Positions 1 through 8,540 of a stretch of DNA of 17,943 bases are shown here, piece by piece. Position numbers and translations under genes: made by a program. Every line of letters starts with the position of its first letter. Within the stretch, counting starts at the first letter, position 1. This DNA comes from Actinomycetota bacterium (GTDB taxonomy: Bacteria; Actinomycetota; Actinomycetes; Nanopelagicales; Nanopelagicaceae), in NCBI GenBank assembly GCA_002737595.1, contig NSHZ01000027.1:1-17943 (forward strand), given 5' to 3'. Under the pieces are notes generated by a model. The model ran no database searches and was not told the DNA's origin. It was given only the letters and a program-made list of their open reading frames with translations.

Positions 1-1
1 A

Positions 2-82
2 GTGATCTATGACCGCGATGGACGTGGGCTCCACGATCGCGCCGCTCGAACAATCGTTTTGCGGAAAATTAAAGCGCTCTAG
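2..82 (+). CDS. RDD family membrane protein, C-terminal fragment
   Basis: An open frame enters from the left edge and ends at TAG 80-82. The 26 visible residues include the segment DRDGRGLHDRAARTIV, which matches the usual tail of actinobacterial RDD-family membrane proteins (a D-x-D-G-R-G-x-H-D-x-A-A pattern just before the end). As I recall, M. tuberculosis has a small membrane gene of this kind (Rv2219A) beside the DUF4191 gene, so the context agrees. The gene runs towards the DUF4191 gene, and the two share the palindrome CTAG (79-82), each strand reading its own TAG stop from it. The start and membrane segments lie outside the window. The assignment rests on a short tail and on synteny. 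Confidence 0.7.
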   Translation: MIYDRDGRGLHDRAARTIVLRKIKAL

Positions 83-831
83 CGCTGTTTGGGAACTTTC
101 GCACCCTTTGGCAGCGGACCCTTAGGAAGCGGAATGTTCATGCCACCCACAGATTTAAGGCGCGTACGTACTTCGCGCATTTGTGCCGGTGTGAGAACGC
201 GGGGCAACTTCTGCACATGGCGTTGTAACTTTCGGATGGAAACTCGACCTTCACCATCGCCTACATAAACCTCAGTGATGGGGGTGCCGGGGCAGAAGCG
301 CTCCATCTTGCGACGGTGATCCAGTAAGAGTGAACGCACGTCGTTGCCACCTTCGCCCACAAGAACGATTCCAGGACGACCGATGGAACGGTGAACCATC
401 GACTGTGCTTTGTTCACTTCAACGACGGCCACAGTGGTCCACCCTTTGCGGATCGACATCAATACTGAAGCACCAGCACCGATAGTTCCCTCGAGACTGT
501 CATACGCGCTCTTCTCGGCGCGACGTGAAAAGAGAAAGACGGCCGCAAGTACAGCTACTGGAAGAGAGACAACGGTTGCATAGATCGGGCTTCCGAAAAC
601 AAAGCCAAGCGCAATACAGATTGCCCACGTAAGCCCGAAGGTGCCACCGATCCAAATACCAATCTTGCTATCACGTTCGCGAGTAAGAACGTAAGCATCG
701 CGGATTTGCGCAAAGCGCTTCGGCCTATTCGCCTTCCGCGCAGCCTTTGCCGCCTTTTGCCCAGCCTTGATTTCGGCTTTGCTCTTTACTGGTGTCTTCT
801 TTGCCGCAGCGGCTGATTTATTCGTGGCCAT
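79..831 (-). CDS. DUF4191 domain-containing membrane protein
   Basis: A 250-residue protein with a Lys/Ala-rich N-terminus (about residues 1-40), two adjacent hydrophobic segments (about 57-80 and 83-102) and a soluble C-terminal half ending in a basic Pro/Gly/Lys tail. This architecture and the position directly after lipA match the DUF4191 family, which is widespread in actinomycetes (Rv2219 in M. tuberculosis) and has no established function. The C-terminal domain should face the cytoplasm because the flanks are strongly basic, but this is inferred. The start is ATG 829-831, 20 bases after the lipA stop. A GAGG lies 14 bases upstream, further than an ideal ribosome binding site. It is the last gene of the lipB–lipA–DUF4191 unit. 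It ends head-on with the RDD gene at a shared CTAG. Confidence 0.88.
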   Translation of the reverse strand: MATNKSAAAAKKTPVKSKAEIKAGQKAAKAARKANRPKRFAQIRDAYVLTRERDSKIGIWIGGTFGLTWAICIALGFVFGSPIYATVVSLPVAVLAAVFLFSRRAEKSAYDSLEGTIGAGASVLMSIRKGWTTVAVVEVNKAQSMVHRSIGRPGIVLVGEGGNDVRSLLLDHRRKMERFCPGTPITEVYVGDGEGRVSIRKLQRHVQKLPRVLTPAQMREVRTRLKSVGGMNIPLPKGPLPKGAKVPKQR

Positions 832-851
832 GGTGGTAGAGGTTACCTCTT

Positions 852-1796
852 CTAGTGGGTGGTCTGGGAGGAGGCGGCGCGCTGCGCGAGCGCTTGGGAG
901 TAGAGACGACCAGCTCGGTAGGAGGAGCGCACGAGAGGTCCGCTCATGACTCCGAGGAAGCCGATCTCGTCAGCCTCCGTTTTTAGTTCAACGAATTCTT
1001 CTGGCTTGACCCAACGCTCGACTGGGTGATGGCGAGGGGAGGGGCGTAGATATTGGGTGATGGTGATGAGATCACAGCCCGCGGAGCGAAGATCGCGCAG
1101 CGCCTGCGATACCTCTTCGCGGCTCTCTCCCATGCCGAGAATGAGATTTGATTTGGTAATCAAATCAAAGTCTCGTGCCATGGTGATGACTTGCAAACTG
1201 CGTTCATAAGTAAATGCTGGGCGAATTCGTTTGAAAATCCGTGGCACGGTTTCTACGTTATGTGCAAAAACTTCTGGACGTGATTCGAAAACGGGATTAA
1301 GCAAATGTTCGTGGCCGCTGAAGTCAGGTGCCAGCAACTCCACACCAGTACCTGGATTGAGTGCATGTACTTGGCGCACTGTCTCCGCGTAGAGCCAGGA
1401 ACCTTCATCTTCGAGGTCGTCGCGCGCAACGCCTGTGATGGTGGCGTACTTAAGACCCATGGTGGCTACTGATTCGCCTACGCGACGTGGCTCATCACGA
1501 TCTAGTGCGTCAGGTTTTCCCGTATCAATATTGCAGAAGTCGCATCGACGTGTGCACTGAGATCCGCCGATAAGGAAAGTTGCTTCCTTATCTTCCCAGC
1601 ATTCAAAGATGTTGGGGCAGGCAGCTGCTTGGCAGACGGTGTGCAAGCCTTCGCTCTTCACTAATTTTTGCAGCGTGGTGTATTCCGGCCCCATGATGGC
1701 ACGAGTTCTAATCCATTCCGGTTTACGTTCGATCGGCGTTTCAGAGTTACGAGCTTCGATGCGAAGTAGCCTTCTACCTTCAGGTGCCATTGTCAT
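852..1796 (-). CDS. lipA: Lipoyl synthase (radical SAM)
   Basis: LipA inserts two sulfur atoms into octanoyl groups attached to lipoyl-domain lysines, using S-adenosylmethionine and two [4Fe-4S] clusters. All hallmarks are visible in the 314-residue product. The auxiliary-cluster motif CX4CX5C is at Cys55, Cys60 and Cys66. The radical SAM motif CX3CX2C is at Cys81, Cys85 and Cys88. The C-terminal RSSYRAG segment (around residues 290-296) carries the conserved serine that ligates the auxiliary cluster. I chose ATG 1796 because GAGGG lies nine bases upstream and the ATG follows the lipB stop (TGA, one base, ATG); a TTG at 1805 would overlap lipB. It is coupled to lipB and followed by DUF4191. 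Its likely clients include the E2 protein encoded further along this window. Confidence 0.97.
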   Translation of the reverse strand: MTMAPEGRRLLRIEARNSETPIERKPEWIRTRAIMGPEYTTLQKLVKSEGLHTVCQAAACPNIFECWEDKEATFLIGGSQCTRRCDFCNIDTGKPDALDRDEPRRVGESVATMGLKYATITGVARDDLEDEGSWLYAETVRQVHALNPGTGVELLAPDFSGHEHLLNPVFESRPEVFAHNVETVPRIFKRIRPAFTYERSLQVITMARDFDLITKSNLILGMGESREEVSQALRDLRSAGCDLITITQYLRPSPRHHPVERWVKPEEFVELKTEADEIGFLGVMSGPLVRSSYRAGRLYSQALAQRAASSQTTH

Positions 1797-1797
1797 A

Positions 1798-2475
1798 TCA
1801 GGCAACCCTCATTACTCGTGGCAGAAATTCAGTAAGTCGCTTCTCGATAAAAGGAAGTAATTCATCGATAGTGACCACTCGGTTGAGTTCGCGCGTGAGC
1901 GAGGTGACTCCCGCGTCTGTGATGCCACAAGGGATGATGCGATCAAACCATGAAAGATCAGGGTTACAGTTAATGGCAAAGCCGTGGGTGGTGACGCCAC
2001 CTGCGATACGTACTCCAATCGCGGCAATCTTTCGCTCTTGTTGCATCGCACTTGCTGGGAGCCATACGCCGGAACGACCAGGAATTTGAATGGTATCTAC
2101 CCCGAGATCGGCCAGTGCGGCCATCATCATCTCTTCAAGAAGACGCACGTAACCGACTACATCGAATTTCTCGGCAAGCGCGATAATGGGATAGCACACT
2201 AATTGACCGGGGCCATGCCAGGTGATTTTTCCACCACGATCGACATCAACTACCGGGGTGCCATCGGTGGGGCGCTCTGCGTTATCAGTGCGTCGACCTG
2301 CAGTGAAAGTGGGAGGATGTTCCACGAAGAAAATCGTTCCGAGCGAAGTGCCTGCAATCACGCGAGCAGCTTCGCTCTTTTGGATATCAAGCGCCTCTTC
2401 ATAGGCCATCAGGCCCAAACCCTTGAACGGGGCAGAGAGCCCGGGAGAGAGGAGCGAGATGGCGGTGAGCAACAC
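1798..2475 (-). CDS. lipB: Octanoyl-(acyl carrier protein):protein N-octanoyltransferase
   Basis: LipB moves octanoate from acyl carrier protein to the lipoyl-domain lysine, the first step of endogenous lipoate synthesis, so LipA can then add sulfur. The 225-residue length is normal for the family. Visible motifs are [12 protein letters not shown] (residues 80-91), the catalytic Lys149 in [15 protein letters not shown] (163-169) and the acyl-accepting Cys183 in PCGI. The start is GTG 2475. It leaves about 24 residues before the conserved YEEA, as in homologues. There is no Shine-Dalgarno sequence in front of it; instead a TAGGCT element sits six bases upstream, which suggests a leaderless message. 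The stop is separated from the lipA ATG by one base, so the two are probably translationally coupled. Confidence 0.96.
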   Translation of the reverse strand: MLLTAISLLSPGLSAPFKGLGLMAYEEALDIQKSEAARVIAGTSLGTIFFVEHPPTFTAGRRTDNAERPTDGTPVVDVDRGGKITWHGPGQLVCYPIIALAEKFDVVGYVRLLEEMMMAALADLGVDTIQIPGRSGVWLPASAMQQERKIAAIGVRIAGGVTTHGFAINCNPDLSWFDRIIPCGITDAGVTSLTRELNRVVTIDELLPFIEKRLTEFLPRVMRVA

Positions 2476-2487
2476 GCCAATAGCCTA
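2476..2487 (-). promoter_or_regulatory. Putative -10 element for leaderless lipB
   Basis: On the minus strand TAGGCT (2487-2482) fits the actinobacterial TANNNT -10 consensus and ends six bases before the GTG start of lipB, so transcription would begin at or next to the start codon. I see no convincing -35 hexamer. The same hexamer occurs at nearly the same distance before pepA and gcvT. The rest of the lipB–MMPL gap (2488-2592) holds no gene. It contains a weak TATCCT (2532-2537) that could serve the rightward gene. Confidence 0.5.
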
Positions 2488-2592
2488 GTCCGATCTGAAC
2501 GTGTGAGCGTGCGTGAGCGTAGCTCAGCAGGTATCCTGGTTCCCTGCTTGACCGTCGCCACCGAGGCCACTGCTCTCCGATAAGGAATCCTG

Positions 2593-4761
2593 ATGTCTTC
2601 CACTCTTGCCCCTGCCCCTGCCCCTACGCGCCGTCGGCGCTGGTTGGTGCCCGTCTTGATCGTGGTTGCTTGGCTCCTGGTGAGCGGGGCGACAGGTCCT
2701 TTCGCCGGCAAGCTCAGCGAAGTTATTAAGAACGACAACGCGGCATTCCTCCCGGCTAACGCAGAAGCCACGCTGGCGATTACCGCCCAAAAGAAGTTGG
2801 TTGGCGAAAATCAACCAATTGTGGGAACGCTCATCTTTGAATATGCCGATGGCGTTACTCCAGCCGCGCAAGCCAAGGTCGATGCATTGCTCGCCAAGAT
2901 TCCTTCACTTGCCGTGGAAGAGGGCAAGACCGTGGGTGATTTCTTGCTCCCTGTACCGGTGGGTAGCCAAGTATCCAAGGATGGCAATGCCATTTCGACG
3001 CTCTTCTTCTTTGACTCTGAAGAGGCGAGCAAGCCATTTGCCAGCGGCAAGAGTCCGATTGCAATCAGCGTGCAAGCGATTCGCGATGAAATGAAAGCTG
3101 AAGGCCTTGATGGTCACGTAGGAGGCCTCGCTGGACTCTTCGGTGACTTGATCGGAGTCTTCTCGGCCATCAACGGATCGTTGCTTTATTCGACTGTCGG
3201 TGTGGTCTTTATCATTCTTATTTTTGTTTATCGCTCTCCATTACTTCCCATCATTGTGTTGTTGGCGGTTGGTATTGGCGACGCACTTGCCCAAGCGGTT
3301 GTCTACTTCATGGCGAAGGCCGGTGTTATTGATCTCAATGGTCAAGCACAAGGCATCTTGCTCATCTTGGTATTTGGTGTGGGTACTGATTACTCGCTTC
3401 TCTTGGTTTCCAGATTTAGGGAAGAGTTGCGCAATCACGAAAGTAAGTACGACGCGATGCGTGTCACCTTAAAGGGTGTCATTGAGCCCATCACCGCTTC
3501 GGCAGCAACTGTCGCGGCTGGTCTGCTCTGTCTTTCGTTCTCAGTACTCTCTTCGAATAAGTCAACTGGCCCAGTCTGTGCCGCCGGTGTGGTTTCTGTT
3601 TATATTGCAGTCCTTACCTTGCTTCCCGCACTCCTCTTGCTCATTGGTCGTCGTGGATTCTGGCCACGTAAACCTGCCTTTGGCAGCGAACATCCAGAAG
3701 AGAAAGGCGTCTGGGGGAAGATTGCTCGCACCGTCGGTCGGCGCCCCCGTCGCTCGTGGATTCTTGGCACCGCCTTCGTGCTCATCCTCTGCGCATTTCT
3801 TCCGACCCTTAAGGCCGGCGGTCTCGATGAGTCATTCACTAAGCTCACGGATTCGGTTGTTGCAGACGAAGCTACTGCCCGCCACTTCCCGGCTGGCCGT
3901 GGGAACCCACTGAATATTCTCGGTCCTGCTGACAAGTTGGAAGAAATTAAGCAGATCGCGTTGAGCATCCCAGGAATTGCTGGTGCGGCTTTCTATACCG
4001 GGATTCCAGAAGGCACTCCTGGTGCAGAAATGGCGCCACCTAAAGTTGTTGATGGAATCGGAGAAGTTGATGCGGTCCTGAAGTATGAGGCGAATTCGCC
4101 AGAGGCTTTCAAGGTGCTGAAGAGTCTTCGTGCCTCTTTACATTCGCAACTTGGGCCAAACGTGTACGTGGGTGGCTTCACTGCTATCAATTACGACTCA
4201 CAAGAAGCCTCAACTCGTGATCGCAACGTCATTATTCCTATTGTAATTTTAGTGATCCTGCTTATCTTGATGCTGCTCCTACGCTCCATTATCGCACCCA
4301 TTTTGCTGATGCTTTCTGTAGTGGTGTCATTTGTGGCGACCTTGGGTGCATGTGCGCTGGTCTTCAATCACGTCTTCCGTTTTCCGGGTGCCGACGCGTC
4401 ATTCCCACTCTTCGCATTTACCTTCCTCGTAGCACTTGGCGTGGATTACAACATCTTTTTGATGACTCGCGTGCGCGAAGAAGCGTTGGTGATTGGCACA
4501 CGAGCGGGAACTTTGAAGGCTCTCATAGTCACTGGCGGGGTGATTACCTCTGCCGGAGTTGTATTGGCGGCCACCTTTGCCGTCCTTGGAGTGCTTCCAC
4601 TCATCGTGCTAGCTGAGCTCGGATTTGCTGTTGGGTTCGGTGTCTTGCTTGATACGATTTTGGTGCGTTCCATTATCGTCCCCGCGTTGGTTCATGACAT
4701 TGGCCCAGCCATCTGGTGGCCATCAAAATTGCGCCACGACCCCGCAATGATCAAAGGATAG
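2593..4761 (+). CDS. MMPL family (RND superfamily) transporter
   Basis: A 722-residue membrane exporter with the two-fold MMPL layout. Transmembrane segment 1 (about 17-33) is followed by a large extracytoplasmic loop, a five-helix bundle (about 195-355), a second loop, and a second bundle (about 545-705). The diagnostic helix-4 motifs are present in both halves: [17 protein letters not shown] with Asp266, and [17 protein letters not shown] with Asp618. These acidic residues relay protons in this superfamily. The start is ATG 2593 with AAGGA at a good distance. The substrate is unknown. Family members export lipids, siderophores, antibiotics or other hydrophobic compounds, and nothing here chooses between them. 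The FAD oxidoreductase gene begins two bases after the stop, so the pair is probably one transcript. The pair interrupts an otherwise conserved lipB–E2 block. Confidence 0.93.
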   Translation: MSSTLAPAPAPTRRRRWLVPVLIVVAWLLVSGATGPFAGKLSEVIKNDNAAFLPANAEATLAITAQKKLVGENQPIVGTLIFEYADGVTPAAQAKVDALLAKIPSLAVEEGKTVGDFLLPVPVGSQVSKDGNAISTLFFFDSEEASKPFASGKSPIAISVQAIRDEMKAEGLDGHVGGLAGLFGDLIGVFSAINGSLLYSTVGVVFIILIFVYRSPLLPIIVLLAVGIGDALAQAVVYFMAKAGVIDLNGQAQGILLILVFGVGTDYSLLLVSRFREELRNHESKYDAMRVTLKGVIEPITASAATVAAGLLCLSFSVLSSNKSTGPVCAAGVVSVYIAVLTLLPALLLLIGRRGFWPRKPAFGSEHPEEKGVWGKIARTVGRRPRRSWILGTAFVLILCAFLPTLKAGGLDESFTKLTDSVVADEATARHFPAGRGNPLNILGPADKLEEIKQIALSIPGIAGAAFYTGIPEGTPGAEMAPPKVVDGIGEVDAVLKYEANSPEAFKVLKSLRASLHSQLGPNVYVGGFTAINYDSQEASTRDRNVIIPIVILVILLILMLLLRSIIAPILLMLSVVVSFVATLGACALVFNHVFRFPGADASFPLFAFTFLVALGVDYNIFLMTRVREEALVIGTRAGTLKALIVTGGVITSAGVVLAATFAVLGVLPLIVLAELGFAVGFGVLLDTILVRSIIVPALVHDIGPAIWWPSKLRHDPAMIKG

Positions 4762-4763
4762 TT

Positions 4764-5978
4764 GTGGGAAGTGACGACGTTGATGTCGTCGTAGTAGGAG
4801 CCGGATTAGCAGGGCTTTCCGCTGCACACTATCTAGAGCGTGCTGGAAAGTGTGTAGCAGTACTTGAGGCAAGTGACGCCGTCGGCGGGCGCGTGCACAC
4901 TGACCACATCGATGGGTTCCTCTTGGATCGTGGATTTCAAGTGCTCAACCCGTGGTATCCAGATTTCCGCAAGCTCGCCCTAGATCTTGACCTTGCTCCG
5001 TTGGGCGCCGCAGTTTCAGTCGCGATGCAAAATTCGCGATCAATGGTGGGTGATCCGCGGAGAGCACCCTTAAGTGCGCTTTCCTCTCTTTCAACAGTGA
5101 CGGGAAGCTTTGTAGAAAAGACTAAATTGGGGATCTACGTGCTCCACCTTCTCAAGGCAGAGTTAGCCGACATCACCGAACAAGACGATTCCGATTTCGC
5201 CAGTGCGTTATCAAGTGCCGGCGCCGGTGGCCGACTTTATGAGCGCACATTGAAACCATTTCTTGAAGGAGTATTCCTTGATGATCCGGCACATGTTTCC
5301 CGTCGCTATGGCGAATTGGTATTACGATCATTCGTGAAGGGGACTCCATCCGTCCCTGTTCAAGGTATGGGTGAATTTCCGCGAGTGTTAGCAATGCGGA
5401 TCAAGGACGTGAGATTAGCGATCGCTGTTGAAAGCGTTACACCTGGAAGAGTCTCCACGGCAAGCGGAAGTATGCAGGCAACAGACATTGTGATTGCCAC
5501 CGGTGCGCGCGCGGCACATGCATTGATTCCCGCAGTGCCGATGCCGGTGATGAAGAAGTGCACTACCTGGTATCACGTTGTAGATCACCCCCCTACTTCT
5601 CACAAGGCGCTTGTCGTTGATGGCCTCCATCGTGGTCCGCTGATCAACTCGGTGGTAATGAGCAACGCCTCACGCTCATACGCCCCGCGAGGTAAGAACC
5701 TGATCTCTTCTACATCGCTTGTGTCGACGACTGAAGGTGAAGTGCGCACACACTTAGGGATGCTCTGGGGGCGCGAAGTTTCTGATTGGCAATTGCTTCA
5801 TGTTTCTGATGTCCCTGATGCGCTTCCCGCTCAAGCCCCCGGGCTTGCAGTGAGACGTGAAATAAGCTTCGGTACCGGAATTTGGGTAGTTGGCGATCAT
5901 CGAGATACGCCTTCTCAACAAGGTGCTTTGGCGAGTGGCCGTAGATGCGCCGAAGCGATTCTTGCTAAAGGTATTTAA
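4764..5978 (+). CDS. NAD(P)/FAD-dependent oxidoreductase (amine oxidase/phytoene desaturase-like)
   Basis: A 404-residue flavoprotein. The N-terminal dinucleotide-binding motif is [14 protein letters not shown] with glycines at 12, 14 and 17 and the adenosine-ribose Glu at 35. It is followed by GGRVHT (41-46), typical of the amine-oxidase, protoporphyrinogen-oxidase and phytoene-desaturase superfamily. Near the C-terminus [18 protein letters not shown] is the second FAD contact region of this superfamily. The substrate cannot be read from the sequence; no carotenoid or heme genes are nearby. I chose GTG 4764, two bases after the MMPL stop, because AAAGGA lies just upstream; an in-frame GTG at 4716 would add 16 atypical residues inside the MMPL gene. 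The gene converges on the epimerase gene, and both stops come from the same TTAA. Confidence 0.88.
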   Translation: MGSDDVDVVVVGAGLAGLSAAHYLERAGKCVAVLEASDAVGGRVHTDHIDGFLLDRGFQVLNPWYPDFRKLALDLDLAPLGAAVSVAMQNSRSMVGDPRRAPLSALSSLSTVTGSFVEKTKLGIYVLHLLKAELADITEQDDSDFASALSSAGAGGRLYERTLKPFLEGVFLDDPAHVSRRYGELVLRSFVKGTPSVPVQGMGEFPRVLAMRIKDVRLAIAVESVTPGRVSTASGSMQATDIVIATGARAAHALIPAVPMPVMKKCTTWYHVVDHPPTSHKALVVDGLHRGPLINSVVMSNASRSYAPRGKNLISSTSLVSTTEGEVRTHLGMLWGREVSDWQLLHVSDVPDALPAQAPGLAVRREISFGTGIWVVGDHRDTPSQQGALASGRRCAEAILAKGI

Positions 5979-6856
5979 TCGACTAATTCTTCGAGCGTCT
6001 GTCCAATATGTGGATTCTCAAAAAGAAATCCTGCTTGGAGTAACGCAGTAGGTGCAACACGCTTTGAACCAAGAACTTCGGTGGAAAACCCTCCGAGTGC
6101 GATTTTAATAGCAAAGGATGGCGCTGGAAAGAGTGCAGGGCGGTGCAGTGCGCGGGCAAGTGCCGCAGTAACTTCTGAATTTGTCGCTGGGAATGGAGAA
6201 GTCAGATTCACAGGACCGGCTAATTCGTTGTTCAAGAGGAAATCGATGGCTCGAATCTCATCATTGAGAGAAATCCATGACCACCACTGATTACCGTCGC
6301 CTAACTTTCCGCCAAGTCCGGCTTTGAAGAGGGGCACCATGCGCCCGAGTGCTCCGCCCTTGGCGGCGAAGACCAATCCTGTCCGCATGAACGTGGTGAT
6401 CGCACTTGCTTGGCCTGCGTTCTCTTCCCACTGGCGACAGACATCAGCGAGAAAATCGTCGCCCGCACGATCTTCTTCAGTGACTTCGCGATTGCCTGTT
6501 TCCCCGTACCAACCGATTGCAGACGCTGAAAGGAAACGAGGAATTTCAAGTTCGTTTATTGCCGAGACGATGGTGGCAGTGCTTTCGGTACGAGACTTGA
6601 GGATCTCGTTCTTATATGCCGCGCTCCAGCGCTTATCGCCCACGCCGGCGCCTGCTAAATGGATTACTGCATCTGTTCCGGAGAGCGAGGAGAGCGACTC
6701 TGCAGGAAGCGGAGATCCGTCTGGAGTCCAGCGGATTTCATCTTCTGCGATAGGGGAGCGTCGCACTAACCGGATGACTTGATGGCCTTGCTTGGTGAGA
6801 CGCTTAACGAGTGCGCTTCCGATCAATCCCGAAGAGCCCGTTACTGCGATCTTCAT
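5975..6856 (-). CDS. TIGR01777 family NAD(P)-binding epimerase-like protein
   Basis: A 293-residue extended short-chain dehydrogenase/reductase-like protein of the TIGR01777 (YfcH/SulA-like) family. The Rossmann motif [11 protein letters not shown] (residues 6-16) starts the protein. [12 protein letters not shown] and SASAIGWYG are the family's usual internal motifs, and the C-terminus carries the DUF1731-type segment ([17 protein letters not shown]). No substrate is firmly known for the family. The ATG at 6856 lies two bases after the E2 stop, with only a weak AGG upstream, so translation probably depends on coupling to the E2 gene. The order E2–epimerase mirrors dlaT (Rv2215) and Rv2216 in M. 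tuberculosis. The stop overlaps that of the convergent FAD gene in TTAA. Confidence 0.92.
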   Translation of the reverse strand: MKIAVTGSSGLIGSALVKRLTKQGHQVIRLVRRSPIAEDEIRWTPDGSPLPAESLSSLSGTDAVIHLAGAGVGDKRWSAAYKNEILKSRTESTATIVSAINELEIPRFLSASAIGWYGETGNREVTEEDRAGDDFLADVCRQWEENAGQASAITTFMRTGLVFAAKGGALGRMVPLFKAGLGGKLGDGNQWWSWISLNDEIRAIDFLLNNELAGPVNLTSPFPATNSEVTAALARALHRPALFPAPSFAIKIALGGFSTEVLGSKRVAPTALLQAGFLFENPHIGQTLEELVD

Positions 6857-6858
6857 TA

Positions 6859-8523
6859 CTAGATGCCTAAGTCTGATTCAAAACGACCGTCTTCGAGGCG
6901 AGTCTTTAACGTCACTAGGAAGCGGGCAGCTTCTGCGCCATCGACGATGCGGTGATCGTAGGAGAGCGCCAAATAGATCATCGAGCGAATCGCTATGGTT
7001 TCGCCGCCATCTTCATCCTTAACGACGACTGGACGCTTCACTACTGCACCGGTTCCAAGTATCGCTACTTGTGGTTGGTTAATAATCGGGGTGTCAAAGA
7101 GCGCCCCGCGACTTCCAGTGTTGGTCAGAGTAAAGGTGCCGCCACCTAGTTCGTCGGGACTGACTTTGTTATCGCGAGTGCGGTCTGCAAGATCTGCAAC
7201 GCTTCGAGCAATACCCCCGATGTTGAGTTGTCCTGCATCGCGAATAACTGGGACGAGCAAACCACGAGGAGTATCTACAGCAATCCCGAGATTCTCGGTG
7301 GCGTGATAAACAATGTTGTCACCATCTACCGAAGAGTTGATGACCGGATGAGCTCGCAGGGCCTCGCACACTGCGACTGCGAAGAATGGCATGAAGGAGA
7401 GTTTGACGCCCTCACGCTTTTCGAAAGTGGCTTTTGATTTATCGCGAAGGCGTGCAATCTTCGTGACATCAACTTCGATGACAGTAGTCAGTTGCGCGCT
7501 CGTTTGGAGTGACTCCACCATTCGCGAAGCGATCACTTTGCGAAGTCGGGTCATTGGAATGATGGTGCCTCGCAACTCTCCATCGACAACCGCCACTACT
7601 GGTGCCGACTGCGTGGCAGAGGAAGTCGCTGGCGTTTTTGTTGCCGCAGCAACGCGCCGGCGGTCGGCTTCTTCCAAAATGTCTTGCTTACGAATACGTC
7701 CTCCGACCCCGCTGCCGGTGAGTGAACCAAGGTCGACGCCGTTTTCTTGCGCGAGTTTGCGCACAAGTGGTGTGACATATGAGTCATCACTTGCGGAGGT
7801 AGCTACAGGTGCTGGTGCTGCTACAGGTGCGGGTGCTGCTACAGGTGCGGGTGCTGCTACAGGTGCGGGTGCTGCCACGGGTGCGGGTGTAGCGACAGGT
7901 GCAGGGGCGGTCACTGCACTGACGACACCAATAGTTGCCAGCGTTGCACCTACCGGAACTGTCTGATCGACCTGAACCACGATAGAAAGCAAAGTGCCAG
8001 CTACTGGTGACGGGATTTCGGTATCAACTTTGTCTGTGGAAACTTCAAGTAGTGCATCATCGATGGCGACGGTTTCGCCCACGTTCTTGAGCCAACGAGT
8101 CACGGTTCCTTCGGTAACACTTTCGCCGAGTGCTGGCATGGTGATCGGAGTCTCTGGGCCCGTAGTATGTGGTGGAACGACAGCTGGGCGGACTGCAACG
8201 GGTGCTGGTGCTGCAACGGGTGCTGGTGCTGCAACGGGTGCTGGTGCTGCAACGGGTGCTGGTGCTGCAACGGGTGGAGCAGTACTGCCGTCTTCAATGA
8301 TTGCCAATTCAACGCCGACACCGACGGTTTGATCGATTGCTACAACGATTTTCTTTAAGACACCAGCAACCGGTGATGGGATTTCGGTATCTACTTTGTC
8401 GGTAGAGACTTCAAGTAATGGTTCGTCGACCGCGATGGAGTCTCCTTCATTCTTGAGCCAACGCGTTACAGTTCCCTCGGTTACGCTCTCGCCAAGTGCT
8501 GGCATCACGACTGAATAAGACAT
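6859..8523 (-). CDS. sucB: Dihydrolipoamide acyltransferase (E2 of 2-oxoacid dehydrogenase complex)
   Basis: The E2 core enzyme carries acyl groups on lipoyl arms and passes them to CoA. The 554-residue protein has two almost identical lipoyl domains (about 2-78 and 126-200) with lipoylated lysines Lys43 and Lys165 in the shared segment EVSTDKVDTEIPSP. Each is followed by an Ala-Pro-Val linker built from six-residue repeats. Next comes the subunit-binding domain (YVTPLVRKLAQENGVDL onward) that docks E1 or E3, then the catalytic domain ending with SYDHRIVDG, whose His and Asp are catalytic. Databases usually call this actinobacterial gene sucB. In M. tuberculosis the orthologue (DlaT) serves pyruvate dehydrogenase while 2-oxoglutarate is handled by the fused Kgd, so dlaT or aceF may be truer names. 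The start ATG has a strong AAGGAG. It lies 17 bases after lpdA. Confidence 0.95.
   Translation of the reverse strand: MSYSVVMPALGESVTEGTVTRWLKNEGDSIAVDEPLLEVSTDKVDTEIPSPVAGVLKKIVVAIDQTVGVGVELAIIEDGSTAPPVAAPAPVAAPAPVAAPAPVAAPAPVAVRPAVVPPHTTGPETPITMPALGESVTEGTVTRWLKNVGETVAIDDALLEVSTDKVDTEIPSPVAGTLLSIVVQVDQTVPVGATLATIGVVSAVTAPAPVATPAPVAAPAPVAAPAPVAAPAPVAAPAPVATSASDDSYVTPLVRKLAQENGVDLGSLTGSGVGGRIRKQDILEEADRRRVAAATKTPATSSATQSAPVVAVVDGELRGTIIPMTRLRKVIASRMVESLQTSAQLTTVIEVDVTKIARLRDKSKATFEKREGVKLSFMPFFAVAVCEALRAHPVINSSVDGDNIVYHATENLGIAVDTPRGLLVPVIRDAGQLNIGGIARSVADLADRTRDNKVSPDELGGGTFTLTNTGSRGALFDTPIINQPQVAILGTGAVVKRPVVVKDEDGGETIAIRSMIYLALSYDHRIVDGAEAARFLVTLKTRLEDGRFESDLGI
7802..7909 (-). repeat. 18-bp coding tandem repeat, second E2 linker
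   Basis: About six copies of an 18-base unit (plus-strand form GCTACAGGTGCGGGTGCT) lie head to tail and encode the repeating A-P-V-A-(A/T)-P linker after lipoyl domain 2. The copies at 7820, 7838 and 7856 are identical. The one at 7802 differs by one base, and those at 7874 and 7892 have diverged more. The unit length is a multiple of three, so copy loss or gain would keep the reading frame and only change linker length. Confidence 0.9.
8194..8274 (-). repeat. 18-bp coding tandem repeat, first E2 linker
   Basis: Four perfect copies of an 18-base unit (plus-strand form TGCAACGGGTGCTGGTGC, at 8194, 8212, 8230 and 8248) plus a nine-base partial copy encode the linker after lipoyl domain 1. The peptide repeat matches that of the second linker, but the codons differ consistently (AACGGGTGCT here, TACAGGTGCG there). 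Each array therefore appears to have been homogenised within itself. Confidence 0.92.
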
Positions 8524-8540
8524 GTTTTTCTCCTTATTGC

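Noticed and set aside
838..850. Palindrome AGAGGT-T-ACCTCT between lipA and DUF4191
   Set aside because: The arms are only six bases with a one-base centre and no U-tract, so it is not a hairpin terminator. One occurrence inside an operon is too little to call an operator.
2514..2526. Inverted repeat TGAGC-GTA-GCTCA and repeated GTGAGCG near the lipB promoter
   Set aside because: It is short, occurs once, and sits in GC-rich DNA where such matches are expected by chance; no known regulator site is recognised.
2593..4761. Mycolate or trehalose-ester exporter (MmpL3-type)
   Set aside because: No mycolate-related genes are near, the MmpL3 C-terminal cytoplasmic domain is absent, and the motifs seen are common to the whole MMPL family.
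7391..7966. Long plus-strand open frame with a Thr-Gly-Ala repeat
   Set aside because: It is the antisense reading of the E2 gene and its linker repeats. The E2 frame has complete domains and motifs; this frame has none.
7802..8274. Short regular repeats that could suggest a CRISPR array
   Set aside because: The 18-base units abut with no unique spacers and lie in frame inside the E2 coding sequence.
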